Source of the DNA: Cylindrobasidium torrendii FP15055 ss-10
Lineage: Eukaryota > Basidiomycota > Agaricomycetes > Agaricales > Physalacriaceae
Length of the DNA stretch: 47,179 nucleotides
Direction of reading: 5' to 3'
NCBI GenBank assembly: GCA_000934385.1
Contig: KN880619.1
Coordinates: 1-47,179, forward strand
Position 1 is the stretch's first letter; every line of letters starts with the position of its first letter. The notes beneath the pieces were generated by a model. It made no database searches, had not been told where the DNA came from, and saw only the letters and a program-made list of their open reading frames with translations. Made by a program: the position numbers and the translations under genes. Below, one piece after another: positions 11,927 through 21,586 of the stretch.

Positions 11927-13070
11927 CTAGCTTCGTCGCCGCCTTGCCATTCCATCTGGGAACTCTGCAAGAGCACCAGACGTCCATCCCTCGGTGACTT
12001 CCACAAATTCATCGACCAATCTTTTTACAGTCGGTGTCAGCGTCTCCACAGCAGTATCCCATTTCCCAGACCAAGTACACTTGTCCTTGTTGATTGCACT
12101 CGCATATGTGCAAACGAGGGGGTCGCCGTGGAAAAGTGTAAGAACGCCGTCGCAAGCCGGAGCCCTATAGTCCTCTCCATCGATGGAGAATAGTTGAGTC
12201 ATTTTGTAGCGCAAGTGAAGAGGAATGACGAGAAATAGATAGCCAGGAGATGAATCTCGAGCGCGCAAGGGGAAATCCTTATGAGTAGCGTCAGATAACA
12301 CGAACGAGTGTCCATGAAACTGATGACAACTCACGTTATGGATGTTGATTCTGTCGTTCGGGGCGCATTGCTTGTTGTGCTTGACAGTCTCAACAAAACG
12401 GCGAGGCATTCGGAGCTTTTGCGCAGAAACAACAGGGATAATGAGGTATCCGCCCCGAGCCCAATCTATATGTGTGTCACAATCCACTTTACCAAGCTAT
12501 TAGTGCCAACTCACAGTTCTGAAAACGGAGAAACGACGTACTAGCTGCTGCATTCATGCGATGCATGACGTTGAAAGTTCCTGGGCGCTGCCCACCGAGT
12601 CGGTCAATGGTCAGAAGCTATTTAACAATAAGCCAAAATGTTTGTCGTCTCGCTACTTAGAAGTCACGTACATGTTGGACTGGCGTCTTGACGCTGATTA
12701 GGTATGCGCAACCACCGTAGTGACAAGTTGTTAATAACCTGGGGGACCAGAAAGCGAAGTCCTTATTACCCAGTATAGAGACCTCGAGGCAATTCCAGAT
12801 ACGAGTCTGTTGATCTCCCCAGTGTCTTTGATATTTCGCTCTCTCGAAATCCGTCGTCTCGTACCCTGGCGTTCCAGCGAGACAGCCCAAAGGGCGAGTC
12901 GAGTCCACTACGTCCAGCATTGCATCAAAGTCAGGACCCAGCCCGTACTTCTTTTCGAGGCCCTCTATGATTTCGAGAGCGCGAGCCACTCGCTGGTGAA
13001 GGGGAATTCGGCCCCAACCTTCGTGTATACCATCGACGAGGGTGTGGAAGCTGAGTTTGTCGATGTGCAT
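11927..13070 (-). CDS. F2-family protein, copy a (unknown function)
   Basis: Function unknown. Exons 13070-12672, 12617-12542 (76 bases), 12486-12335 (152 bases) and 12277-11927 give 325 residues. Exon 2 and exon 3 lengths are identical in copies b and c. Conserved blocks are IDKLSFHTLVDG at the N-terminus, LEKKYGLGPDFDAMLD, RPLGCLAGTPGYETTDFE, then TIDRLGGQRPGTFNVMHRMN (exon 2), IIPVVSAQKLRMPRRFVETV (exon 3) and SSPGYLFLVIP...ACDGVLTLFHGDPLVCTYAS (exon 4). It ends in a short RRRRS tail. The chosen start matches MLIDKLSF of copies b and c; an in-frame ATG 10 codons upstream is possible. No signal peptide or membrane helix is seen. It points away from the neighbouring F-box gene. Confidence 0.78.
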
Positions 13071-13626
13071 GGATTCTGTCAAAGAAAGAGTTGTTGGCAC
13101 GAGGGTGGTAGGGAGAAACCTAGTGGCTAAATTCCAGCGGGCCGGGAAAGCGAGCTCCGATCGCGCGACTGGAGACGATCGAGTGGCACAACAAAGACAG
13201 CATTGACTCGGCCTCTATCACGCACTGAGTATGCAATTATGTATGGGATTTATGTTTATGTAGTTGAGTTGCTTTTCAAGCCACAAATTCAAAGTTATCT
13301 TCACTACTGCTTTTCATGTATCGCACAGAGTCTGGTTTTCTGGCACGGCCGACAAGGTTTTTATTGGCAACAGTCCTCAAGGCAGACAAAAGATCTGATG
13401 AAAAGAAATCTACTTCTACCAGTTGTGAGATTATGCAGAGTTTCAAGGCGCGCACTACATTGACCAAACTAATACAGACCTAGTTTAGTTTTATGTGGCG
13501 CGCGATCAGCAATATAACACGTGTGTCTGGTTACGTTACTTCGAGCCTCACGCGCGACGCGCGGGATGGGCCTGACGACCAGCCATATAGAGATGCATTC
13601 AGTTCATTTCTTTCACTCTTACCCTC

Positions 13627-15327
13627 ATGACCTGTCACATAGAAACGAACTGGCAGACCTGCTCGAGCGACTGCCCATGCCCGCAACACATTCTACCATC
13701 CGAGCCGCCCAAGGTTTCGGACACCTTCGACGCACTGCGCCATTCTAACGATTCATTATCCTGTACCGAGGAGAAAACCGTTCGGGAGTCCTTGCTCGAT
13801 CTCGAGTTGTCGATTGACAAGGCAAATGCCATCTGCGACGAGCTAGCCAAGGCGGAGAAGGCGTTGGCAGAGCGCCGGATGGCATGGGAAAGCGCAGCGA
13901 GGATACTGCAGAGCGCTCGTCAAGACCACATCCGAGTCCTGCATCCCATTCGCAAGCTGTCCGCCGAGGTTCTTGCCCACATATTCAGCCTAGCGCGCCC
14001 TTTGCCAGCTCCCGGTGAGCCAGATCTCGGGCGACAGGGCCCGTCGAGCCTCGTTCTGGAATCACCTGTAAATCCACTATGGTCTTTTGCGTTGACATGC
14101 CGCCGCTGGAAGGAAATAGTATTCGGAACGCCTGGGCTCTGGTCACAGTTGACCATCGACGTTCGACCCGACAACTTCTATCCAGGCAGCATGGCCTACT
14201 CTCGCAGAACATCTCTTCATCTGCGATATTCATGCCTTGGAGTCACCTCCCCACTCGAAGTCACGATTGGCTCTAGTGATATGAACGCAACGCAGAGCGG
14301 CGACCTACCTCCCATCATTTACGCACTTCCCGCCTTTGCGACGACCATTGTATCCATGACACTGTTCATACCTCCGTCGGCGCTGCCCTCTCTTCTCCTT
14401 GTACAAGGCCAGCTTCCGAACCTGGTTACTGCGGTAGTAGCCAATCCCACGAAATGGACGGATTCGTTTGTAGTGCAGCGACCTGTTGCTCTATTCGAGT
14501 CGTGCCAGAAACTCAAGACCCTTCGCATCGCCAACTTCCCATCCGTCGACTACTTCGTCCTACCGCCTCACGTCGAGGATCTCACCATCCAACACCATGC
14601 CATTGTCGACAGCGGCGTTGACCTCGTAGGATACGCGATGGTGGACGCATTTACATACCTTCGACCTTCAACCCAAATTCGCACACTACATCTCGACGTC
14701 ACTCGCGGGGAGGGTACAACAGAAACGATTTCTTTGCCTCACCTCGAGCATTTGTCCGCGACGGCCAACACGGAGGCAGGACTGATCGCCTTCCTCGATT
14801 CCCTTGACGTCCCCAAGCTCACCTCCTTACATCTTCGCTCAGGACAGTCCGAACGTGCGGGTACGGATGGAGGAGCGGCCTTTTACGACGCCATTTTGCG
14901 TCTGGTGTACCGCTCGGGCTGTCCCCTCACCACATTGCATCTGAATCGTGCCCCGCACACTCTGCGCTGCGATATCCTCCACCAATTCTGCCTGGACGCC
15001 CCATTCATTGAGGAGCTGCTCATTTTCCGGAGGAAGAACGCGGCGAGGATTGTCGACTCTATCTGTGGAAGCCTTGCTGAGGGCTATCTCCCGGCTCTGC
15101 GTACACTCATCTTCAAACTGGATCCATTCGACGATGCTGGGTTGAACGCATTGGCTGCATGGATTGAGAGACGGGTCGCCAACGGACAAAAGTCGCCCGG
15201 ATGTGTAGACCTGCGATGGTACACGGGAATGGGGTCAGTGGGTAGTGAGCAGCTGTTTGCGTCCTTTCGGAATAGACTAGCGCCATTAGAACTGGACGTT
15301 CGTACATCCTTCACAGAACAACATTAG
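13627..15327 (+). CDS. F-box protein with leucine-rich C-terminal part
   Basis: A probable SCF ubiquitin-ligase adaptor, not closely similar to the one at 8967. An N-terminal helical segment (about residues 58-100, SLLDLELSIDKANAICDELAKAE and following, likely coiled coil) leads into the F-box-like block HPIRKLSAEVLAHIFSLARP, then WSFALTCRRWKEIVFGTPGLW, both typical of the mushroom F-box families. The remaining 380 residues are irregular leucine-rich repeats. It is a single exon of 566 codons; an earlier or later start cannot be excluded because the first 45 residues are cysteine-rich and unlike the family. It sits between an F2 gene and an F1 gene, but no functional link can be shown. Confidence 0.87.
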   Translation: MTCHIETNWQTCSSDCPCPQHILPSEPPKVSDTFDALRHSNDSLSCTEEKTVRESLLDLELSIDKANAICDELAKAEKALAERRMAWESAARILQSARQDHIRVLHPIRKLSAEVLAHIFSLARPLPAPGEPDLGRQGPSSLVLESPVNPLWSFALTCRRWKEIVFGTPGLWSQLTIDVRPDNFYPGSMAYSRRTSLHLRYSCLGVTSPLEVTIGSSDMNATQSGDLPPIIYALPAFATTIVSMTLFIPPSALPSLLLVQGQLPNLVTAVVANPTKWTDSFVVQRPVALFESCQKLKTLRIANFPSVDYFVLPPHVEDLTIQHHAIVDSGVDLVGYAMVDAFTYLRPSTQIRTLHLDVTRGEGTTETISLPHLEHLSATANTEAGLIAFLDSLDVPKLTSLHLRSGQSERAGTDGGAAFYDAILRLVYRSGCPLTTLHLNRAPHTLRCDILHQFCLDAPFIEELLIFRRKNAARIVDSICGSLAEGYLPALRTLIFKLDPFDDAGLNALAAWIERRVANGQKSPGCVDLRWYTGMGSVGSEQLFASFRNRLAPLELDVRTSFTEQH

Positions 15328-15687
15328 ACATGTAGACTATGTTATAGACAGGTGCTTTATATTCCTATGAGTGACGCTTGTGCGTGACTTTGCCGTGCTG
15401 CTGATATGGCTAAGGACGGAATGGTGATTGTCAAGTACCACTTCAATGATTGTGGCGGGCGTTTGCGGGCACACTCGCTGCTGTACGTAGCAATTGGTAG
15501 AGCTTTGTGCGATTGCAAGTAAACCAGTTTAAAAAATGTGAATGCCAGTCTTGCGTTGCCGTCTGTTTGGCTGTAAGATGCCAAAATCCGGGTTATCCAT
15601 TCGTTGACCCCACACAACGATCATGCCGGTAATTGTCAATTATTGCCGGACATTGGTTTCCTTTCGTCCACCATCTTCGGCATCATC

Positions 15688-16803
15688 ATGAATACTCTAC
15701 ACCTTGAGAACCAGGTCTCCTTCGACTTCTTGTTTAATCAGACGAGAACAAAGATGCTGCATTCTGGTGGAGGTACAGTTTCGGTGAGTTTCCGCTCGGC
15801 TGTTCATTGTCGCTGTGTTCTCAAGGCAATAGCTCATATCCCACCAAGTCGCCTCGGGGCTTGAGCCAGGAGAATTCACGAGGCGCAAGAAAGATGCCTG
15901 GAACAGTCTGAACGGTGCGTTCCCCACTCATTACTCCCTATTAGTATTGAGTCTTGACAATCTAGTCACAGTGCAGCGCAATCTCGCATTATCATTCGAT
16001 ACTGGCAGCATGGCCTTCCGACCGTCTGATTCTGTCCTTAAGATCATTTATTCGGTCTATCAGCATAACACTGTCTGCTCTGTCTTGGAAAATCGAATAC
16101 GACTGGATGAAGTACGCGACACGCTCAAACCTTTTGTGCATTTGATTGACGGTTTACCTAGACACCTGTATTGAGTCTTCCCACAAAATGTAGCCTCGAA
16201 GTCGACCAGTCTCGACACAAGAGACCTATATTCACCAAGCATCATCACACCGGGGAGATCATGCGCCACATGTACCCTTACGCTACCCTTCCTTGCTTCA
16301 CACTTCCTTTGACGGACCCCGGACTTCTCGGTATCGCGGCCTATACTTTGGACCGCAACACAGTCAGCTATCGGGATCCCTGTCCGTTCGATCTAGTCCA
16401 GCAATTTCGCAGTGTCTGGCGCACAAAGGAACTTGTTGAGCATAGCAAGGTGTTTTACAAAAAGTCGCGCACACCTCCTCCTTCGCCGCCTCGCCGCCGT
16501 CGTGGCAGACAGCTCAAATCGCACAAGAGAAAACACGATGACGAGGGTCATGCCAGGCTTTCTAAACGGCCTCGTATTGATGAGACGGCCTCTTATCCCA
16601 GCCCACCAAGACAGAGACCTCAGCGCGATGTCGCTAATCCCGCTACAGCCAGCGCGTCTATCACTCGCGACATACTTGCTTTGAAACGGAAACGAGCGGC
16701 ATCACAAGTACAGGACTGCCCGGTAGTCCACTGGCAGCTGGTGCCCGTCGCAAACAAGGGACTCATCGCTGTGAAAATCCCAGCGAGGACAGTCTATAAA
16801 TGA
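15688..16803 (+). CDS. F1-family protein, copy 2 (unknown function)
   Basis: Unknown function. Exons 15688-15783 (96 bases), 15833-15914 (82), 15972-16111 (140) and 16162-16803 give 319 residues. The lengths 96/82/140 are exactly those of copies 3 and 4. Conserved blocks are MNTLHLENQVSFDF, LISHQVASGLEPGEFTRRK, MAFRPSDSVLK...YQHN...LENRIRLDE, TKCSLEVDQ, YPYATLPCFTLPLTDPGLLG and DPCPFDLVQQFRSVW. The tail is basic and disordered with LKRKRAAS and other nuclear-localisation-like clusters. A family-like segment (LPDIGFLSSTIFG) is readable just upstream of the ATG, as in copy 1. The TCACGTGA promoter element of copies 3-5 was not found here. The stop codon is followed directly by repeat tract R1. 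Confidence 0.78.
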
Positions 16804-17715
16804 GCTGTCTAAAGTGAAGGCTTATTTGAACTTGCCATCAAGTGCGTGCTTTCTGCAATTTCTCGTCGTCTCTCGCATGTTGGTAGCCACAGCCTGCATG
16901 CCAGGTCTATCGTACGGGGCTGGTACTGCGGGCGACTGCGTTCTATTCAATGAGACTTAGTGAGGTTATCGCGTAGTAGAGACTACTACCTAGTAGTATC
17001 GAATGCGTTGTGGAAAAGGTTTTGGTACGATGAGAAAGACGTGCCACTGAAGCAGACGCGGGTGTGTAGTTATTATGTGACTCCTCAATGGAAGTTTCTT
17101 GAACTCTTATGTAGCAGTATAGTACTGTTCGTGTAGGTAGGGGTTGTGCCGGTCATTGAAGTTTATATTAATGGTGAACAACGACCAAGGGTCTTACCAC
17201 CTTGTATCACACTCGACTCATAAGCTCAATACGACATGTGGGACTCTGCATCTCCGGGCTCGGCGCTCAGTGCTCGATTTATATCGCTGTCATTCAGCAT
17301 TCTCAGCGGTTTGGCATACAAGCTCTGTGTTATAGTATCATTTTTGACTCAATAAGCTCAAGACGATACTTATATTTCCGGGCTTAGTCCTCAATACCGG
17401 TTTGTTGTTCAGTCATTCACACTAGTTTTCAAGCATGTCAGCAGGTAAACATTGGTAGGTATAGTAGGTGTAGGTACGTTGCTGTGGAGGATCGTGTAGT
17501 GTAAGGAGTAGATGATTCGAGCCGTTGTTGTATGTAGGTACGTGAGTAAATAAGTAAAAGCAGAGACTGGAGTGATGGTGGTGGATATTAGGTTGAAAAT
17601 CGGTTCGGTCGGAATTAGGACGTCAAGTAAAAAAGTTGGGAAAGTTATGGCGCATGTGTTGAACATGCGCCGTATACGAAAGTGAAAAATTGAAACAGAA
17701 CTCCCCGGACGCCAA
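16804..17715. repeat. Direct repeat R, copy 1 (3' flank of F1 copy 2)
   Basis: A non-coding tract starting right after the F1 copy-2 stop and found again, almost unchanged apart from a few short insertions and deletions, at 19668-20595 after F1 copy 3. Both copies start with GCTGTCTAAAGTGAAGGCTT and end with CTCCCCGGACGCCAA. It contains no credible reading frame. The two copies look more alike than the coding parts of the F1 genes in front of them, so either R was homogenised by gene conversion or it was duplicated later than the genes. A hairpin lies near its right end. Confidence 0.85.
17649..17671. other. Perfect 9-bp hairpin within repeat R copy 1
   Basis: GGCGCATGT, the loop GTTGA, then ACATGCGCC form a perfect 9-bp stem. 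The same hairpin occurs unchanged at 20529-20551 in the second repeat copy. Its role is unknown; it could mark a transposon end or an RNA 3' structure. Confidence 0.6.
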
Positions 17716-17805
17716 AAACAGTTTCCACTCGTCCACTCGCCATGAAACGTCCGGCTCTCTATTTTGAATTGGTCAAGTGTGAAATTGAGCCGATTTTGAA
17801 CGTAC

Positions 17806-18323
17806 TCATGCACAGGTTGTGTCTGTGATTTGGATTAAAAGTCCCTGGCATAGTCCCCGCCAAACGATCAACACGATGAAGCTGAATATCTAGTTGAGTT
17901 GCATATACGCTGACATTGACCAACGACTTACACTCTCGGGCGCCTTCTCTCCGACACCAACCCAATGCCCAACTTCACAATTTGTATTATGGAATAATAC
18001 ACTACACATCGTCTTCATGAGCGACTTTGGGATATTATTGCTCCTGAGAACATCCGACTTCCGATTCCCAGCAGGGCCATCGAGCACTGGGACCGTCTCA
18101 TAGTGTTCGAGTTGGTATGTGGCCTTGAGAGTGGGTGGAATGGAGTTTCGGATGGATAAAGTGTTGAGATTTTGGACATCTTCGAAAGTCAGGCCATATT
18201 TCCGGAGTATTATGCAGAGATCGTAGGCTCGTCGCATGCGCACGGAGTACGGGATTCCAGTCAGAGGATCGTCTCCCGAAATGCCCTTCACTACGGGGGC
18301 GGCGTACAGGTCGCCACCTCCAT
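17806..18323 (-). pseudogene. F2-family 5' half (exons 1-2 only)
   Basis: This is a divergent F2 gene cut off after exon 2. Exon 1 runs to 17932 and contains IPYSVRMRRAYDL...LRKYGLTFEDVQNL, matching the IPLHQRVARA...LEKKYGLGPDFDAML block of the intact copies. Exon 2 (17881-17806) is exactly 76 bases, in the family phase, and encodes VDRLAGTMPGTFNPNH against IDRLGGQSPGTFN. After its GTACGT donor nothing resembling exons 3-4 follows; sequence joins repeat R within about 90 bases. The only suitable ATG (18323) is one base out of frame with the body, the shift lying near a run of five C, so the start may also be broken. It is divergent from F1 copy 3, about 230 bases away. Confidence 0.72.
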
Positions 18324-18432
18324 CTTGCCAGATTAAAGGCGATGGTAATGGTAGTGGTTGGACAAGATGTGTGACAGACCGTTGCGTGACGTGATTCTTT
18401 ATATGTGACTCTGGCGATCGAAAGTGCTTTGT

Positions 18433-18440
18433 TCACGTGA
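18433..18440. promoter_or_regulatory. TCACGTGA palindrome, F1 copy 3 / F2 half promoter
   Basis: A perfect E-box-type palindrome about 115 bases upstream of the F1 copy-3 start and between it and the divergent F2 half. The surrounding bases, including a following ATTCGG and TTCCGG, are also shared with the copy-4 promoter. CACGTG is known as a site for bHLH factors in fungi; which factor acts here is not visible. Confidence 0.6.
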
Positions 18441-18553
18441 TGAGCATTCGGTGGTTCCGGTGGACCGGTCCCTACTCCCGGGAATCGCAAGAGTCACGCG
18501 TGACGTAACTGCGTCACACCTTTCGTCCACCATCATCACGAACACTCAGCACC

Positions 18554-19482
18554 ATGAATGCTTTACACCCTGAAGACCAGGTCTCATTCGACCTCTCGTT
18601 CGAAAATTCAAGGGCACATATGTTACATTTTACAGGAGATACACTTCCGGTGAGTTTCTGCTCTGTCTCTTGTTGGCAATATATCTCACAGCAGCAGCTC
18701 ATATCGCACCAAGTCGCCTCGGGGCTTGAACCAGGGGAATTTACGAGGCGTAAGAAGGATGCTTGGAATAAATTGAACCGTGCGCTTACTGATTTCTCTC
18801 CCCCTCTGGCGTTAACAATTTGGGCAGTGCAGCGCAATCTCGCACCATTGTTCGATTCTTACAGCATGGCATTCCGACCATCTGACACTGTTTTCAAGAA
18901 GATCTTATCGGTCTATCAGCACAACACTGCCTGTTCTTTATTGGAAAATCGAGTACGGCTGGATGAAGTGCGTGGTTTGCTCAACCTGTTGCACGCTGCT
19001 GACCGTTCATCCAGACACCAGCGCTGCGTCTTCCAGTTGACTGTAGCCTGGAAGTCGACAGATCCGAACACAACGTTCCCATATTCACCAAACACCCTCA
19101 CACTGGGGAGATCGCGCGCCACCTGTATCCTTACGCTACCCTCCCTCGGTTCACAATTCCTTCGACGGACCCCGGACTTCTCGGAATCGCAGCCTACGCC
19201 TTGGATCGCAACACAGAAGATCGTACGGATCCCTGTCCGCTCAATATAGTTCAGCGATTCCGAAGTGTCTGGCACACAAAGGAACTCGTTGAGCATAGCA
19301 AGGTGTTCTACAAACAGTTAAATGCACCTCCTTCCTCGCTTCCTCGCCACCCCCGTGGCAGACCTCCTACATCACACAAGAGAAAACAGCTTGACGATGG
19401 CCAGGCCAGGCTCTCAAAACGGCCTCGCATTGCTGCGACGGCCTCTCGTCACAGCGCACCAAGACATACCTCGGCGCGCTGA
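18554..19482 (+). CDS. F1-family protein, copy 3, C-terminally shortened
   Basis: Unknown function. Exons 18554-18649 (96 bases), 18698-18779 (82), 18828-18967 (140) and 19015-19482 give 261 residues. The core is intact: MNALHPEDQVSFDL, LISHQVASGLEPGEFTRRK, MAFRPSDTVFKKILSVYQHN, LDETPALRLPVDCSLEVD, YPYATLPRFTIPSTDPGLLG and VEHSKVFYKQ. Relative to copies 2 and 4 the tail stops early: after RHTSAR the related sequence continues in another frame (ending LKRKRAAS) and then meets more stops before repeat R2. The lost part includes the second basic cluster; SHKRKQ and SKRPR remain. Introns 1 and 2 are 48 bases each and stop-free, so an unspliced frame runs from 18554 to 19249, but paralogue exon sizes support splicing. 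Confidence 0.72.
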
Positions 19483-19667
19483 TGTCAACCGCGCTTTGAA
19501 AGCAGGCTCGTCTGCGACTGACGCTATAACATCACCAGCTGTGGTTCCACGCTCTCCCGTTTTGAAACGGAAACGAGCGGCATCGTGACTGGCAGTCCAG
19601 CGCCGCGAAACGTCCGCGCAAGGACCTTACCGCTATGAAAATCCCTGCATGGACAGTCTGTAAACAA

Positions 19668-20595
19668 GCTGTCTAAAGTGAAGGCTTGAACTTGCAATCA
19701 GGTGCGCGCTTTCTGCAATTTCTCGCCGTCTCTCGCATGTTGGTAGCCACAGCCTGCATGCTTTAGTTCGACATTTAAGCTTCCATGCCAGGTCTATCGT
19801 ACGGGGCTGGTACTGCGAGCGACTGCGTTCTATTCAATGAGACTTAGTGAGGTTATCGCGTAGTAGAGAGTACTACCTAGTAGTGGAAAAGGTTTTCGCA
19901 CCGTGACTTACGACGAGAAAGACGTGCCACTGAAGCAGACGCGGGTGTGTAGTTATTATGTGACTCCTCAATGGAAGTTTCTTGAACTCTTATGTAGCAG
20001 TATAGTACTGTTCGTGTAGGTAGGGGTTGTGCCGGTCATTGAAGTTTATATTAATGGTGAACAACGACCAAGGGTCTTACCACCTTGTATCACACTCGAC
20101 TCATAAGCTCAATACGACATGTGGGACTCTGCATCTCCGGGCTCGGCGCTCAGTGCTCGATTTATATCGCTGTCACTCAGCATTCACAGCGGTTTAACAT
20201 ATACATATGCTCTGTGTTATATCATTCTTCACTCAATAAGCAGACGATACTTGTATTTCCGAGCTTAGTCCTCGACATCGGTTTGTTGTTTAGTCATTCA
20301 CACTGGTTCTCAAGCATGTCAACAGGCAAACACTGGTAGGGTAGTAAGTGTAGGTACGTTGCTGTTGAGGATCGTGTAGAGTAAGGAGTAGATGATTCGA
20401 GCCGTTGTTGTATGTAGATACGTAAGTAAATAAGTAAAAGCAGAGACTGGAGTGATGGTGGTGGATATTAGGTTGAAAATCGGTTCGGTCGGAATTAGGA
20501 CGTCAAGTAAAAAAGTTGGGAAAGTTATGGCGCATGTGTTGAACATGCGCCGTATACGAAAGTGAAAAATTGAAACAGAACTCCCCGGACGCCAA
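19668..20595. repeat. Direct repeat R, copy 2 (3' flank of F1 copy 3)
   Basis: This is the second copy of the tract at 16804-17715, with small insertions (for example around 19760-19785 and 19905-19915) but long stretches of apparent identity. It ends at the same CGGACGCCAA, after which the sequence turns into the 3' end of the F2 half gene. Together with the F1 gene in front it forms a duplicated unit of about 2 kb. Confidence 0.85.
20529..20551. other. Perfect 9-bp hairpin within repeat R copy 2
   Basis: The same stem and loop as at 17649-17671, without a single change. Confidence 0.6.
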
Positions 20596-20627
20596 CGTCT
20601 CGCTCTTCCGTCGTCTACATTGTTCTT

Positions 20628-21445
20628 CTACGTCCTCTTCTTCTTTGCCATAGGCCTCACATCTTGCGCGGCGGCTTGAGAAGTGCTCGCAGCTGCATTA
20701 TCATCACCCTCATCCTCAATGTCAGCGGCACGCTTCAGAATCTTCTTGATTTTCTTGACAGACTTCTTGCGCTTAAGAATGGGAGCCTGAGCCGCCGCTT
20801 TCTGATTCAAGTTGGGTGTAGATTGCGAACGCGTCATGCGTGGGCGGTCCATGTCCTCCCGGTGCTTAGCTGCTTCCTTGGCATCTGCAGCAGCATTGGA
20901 ACGTGTGTTCCTGCGCACTGGTACATCGTTGCTCTTCCCCTGGCCCGCAGTCTTCGATGTGAGACGGCGGATACGAGCGGGATGGACGCCGGCTTTGTAT
21001 TCCGCAGGCGTTTCGATGATATTCGCTGTCGTCCAGCCGTCTACCATACGATCAAAGGCCTGGAGAGCTCCTCGAATTTCGGGTTTTTGTTTTCGCTCAA
21101 AGGTGACCCATTTCTTCGAATTGAATAACTTCTCGCGACTAAGGGCAGTAGCATAAGAAATCCAAAGAGGATTATTGTTCATGAGTGTGATAACACCGTC
21201 TGCGACGGGTACGTCGTAGGAACGGCGGTCGCCGTAGCCCCATAGCGTGATGAGCTCGTCCGGCCAATCGAAGAAAAGAACCAGGTAAAGGTGACCAGGA
21301 GACGTCTCCGCATCTGTTGGAGGAATCCACTAGAAAAATATAAGCCGGGTCGCCGTGAATGCAGATGGAGGACCCACATCGTAAATGTTGATTCTGTCCT
21401 TTGGTGCACAGCCAAGGTTGTGTTTGGTGACAAACAACTGCGTGA
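20628..21445 (-). pseudogene. F2-family 3' half (end of exon 3 plus exon 4)
   Basis: The start of this F2 gene is missing. The recognisable part begins near 21445 inside exon 3 with TKHNLGCAPKDRINIYD, matching VKHNKECAPKDRINIRN of copy c. After a short intron (21377-21330), exon 4 (21329-20628) is open for 233 residues: SPGHLYLVLFFD, VADGVITLMNNNPLWISYAT and a long lysine/arginine-rich tail (RTMTRSQ-like stretch, LKRKKSVKKIKK, MAKKKRT) not found in the other F2 copies. Upstream, instead of exons 1-2, lies promoter sequence shared with F1 copy 3. An internal ATG at 21182 could allow expression of the tail region alone, so the exon 4 fragment may not be entirely dead. Confidence 0.72.
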
Positions 21446-21475
21446 TGCACCTTTATGCGATCGAAAGTGTTCCGC

Positions 21476-21483
21476 TCACGTGA
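21476..21483. promoter_or_regulatory. TCACGTGA palindrome, F1 copy 4 promoter
   Basis: The same palindrome as at 18433, about 105 bases before the F1 copy-4 start, in matching surroundings (GCGATCGAAAGTG before it, ATTCGG and TTCCGG after it). Confidence 0.6.
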
Positions 21484-21586
21484 TAAGACATTCGGCCGTT
21501 CCGGTCCGGACCCTAAACCGGAAGAGTTACGAGTGACGCAATCGTGTCACACCTTCCGTCCTCCATCATCTCGAACAGTCTGCACC

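Noticed and set aside
16804..20595. Repeat R as a retrotransposon long terminal repeat pair
   Set aside because: The sequence between the copies is an F1 gene and an F2 half, not gag/pol; the copies do not begin and end with TG...CA, and no primer-binding site was seen.
17806..21445. The two F2 halves as one gene with a very large intron
   Set aside because: On the minus strand the 3' half lies upstream of the 5' half, so they cannot be joined by ordinary splicing.
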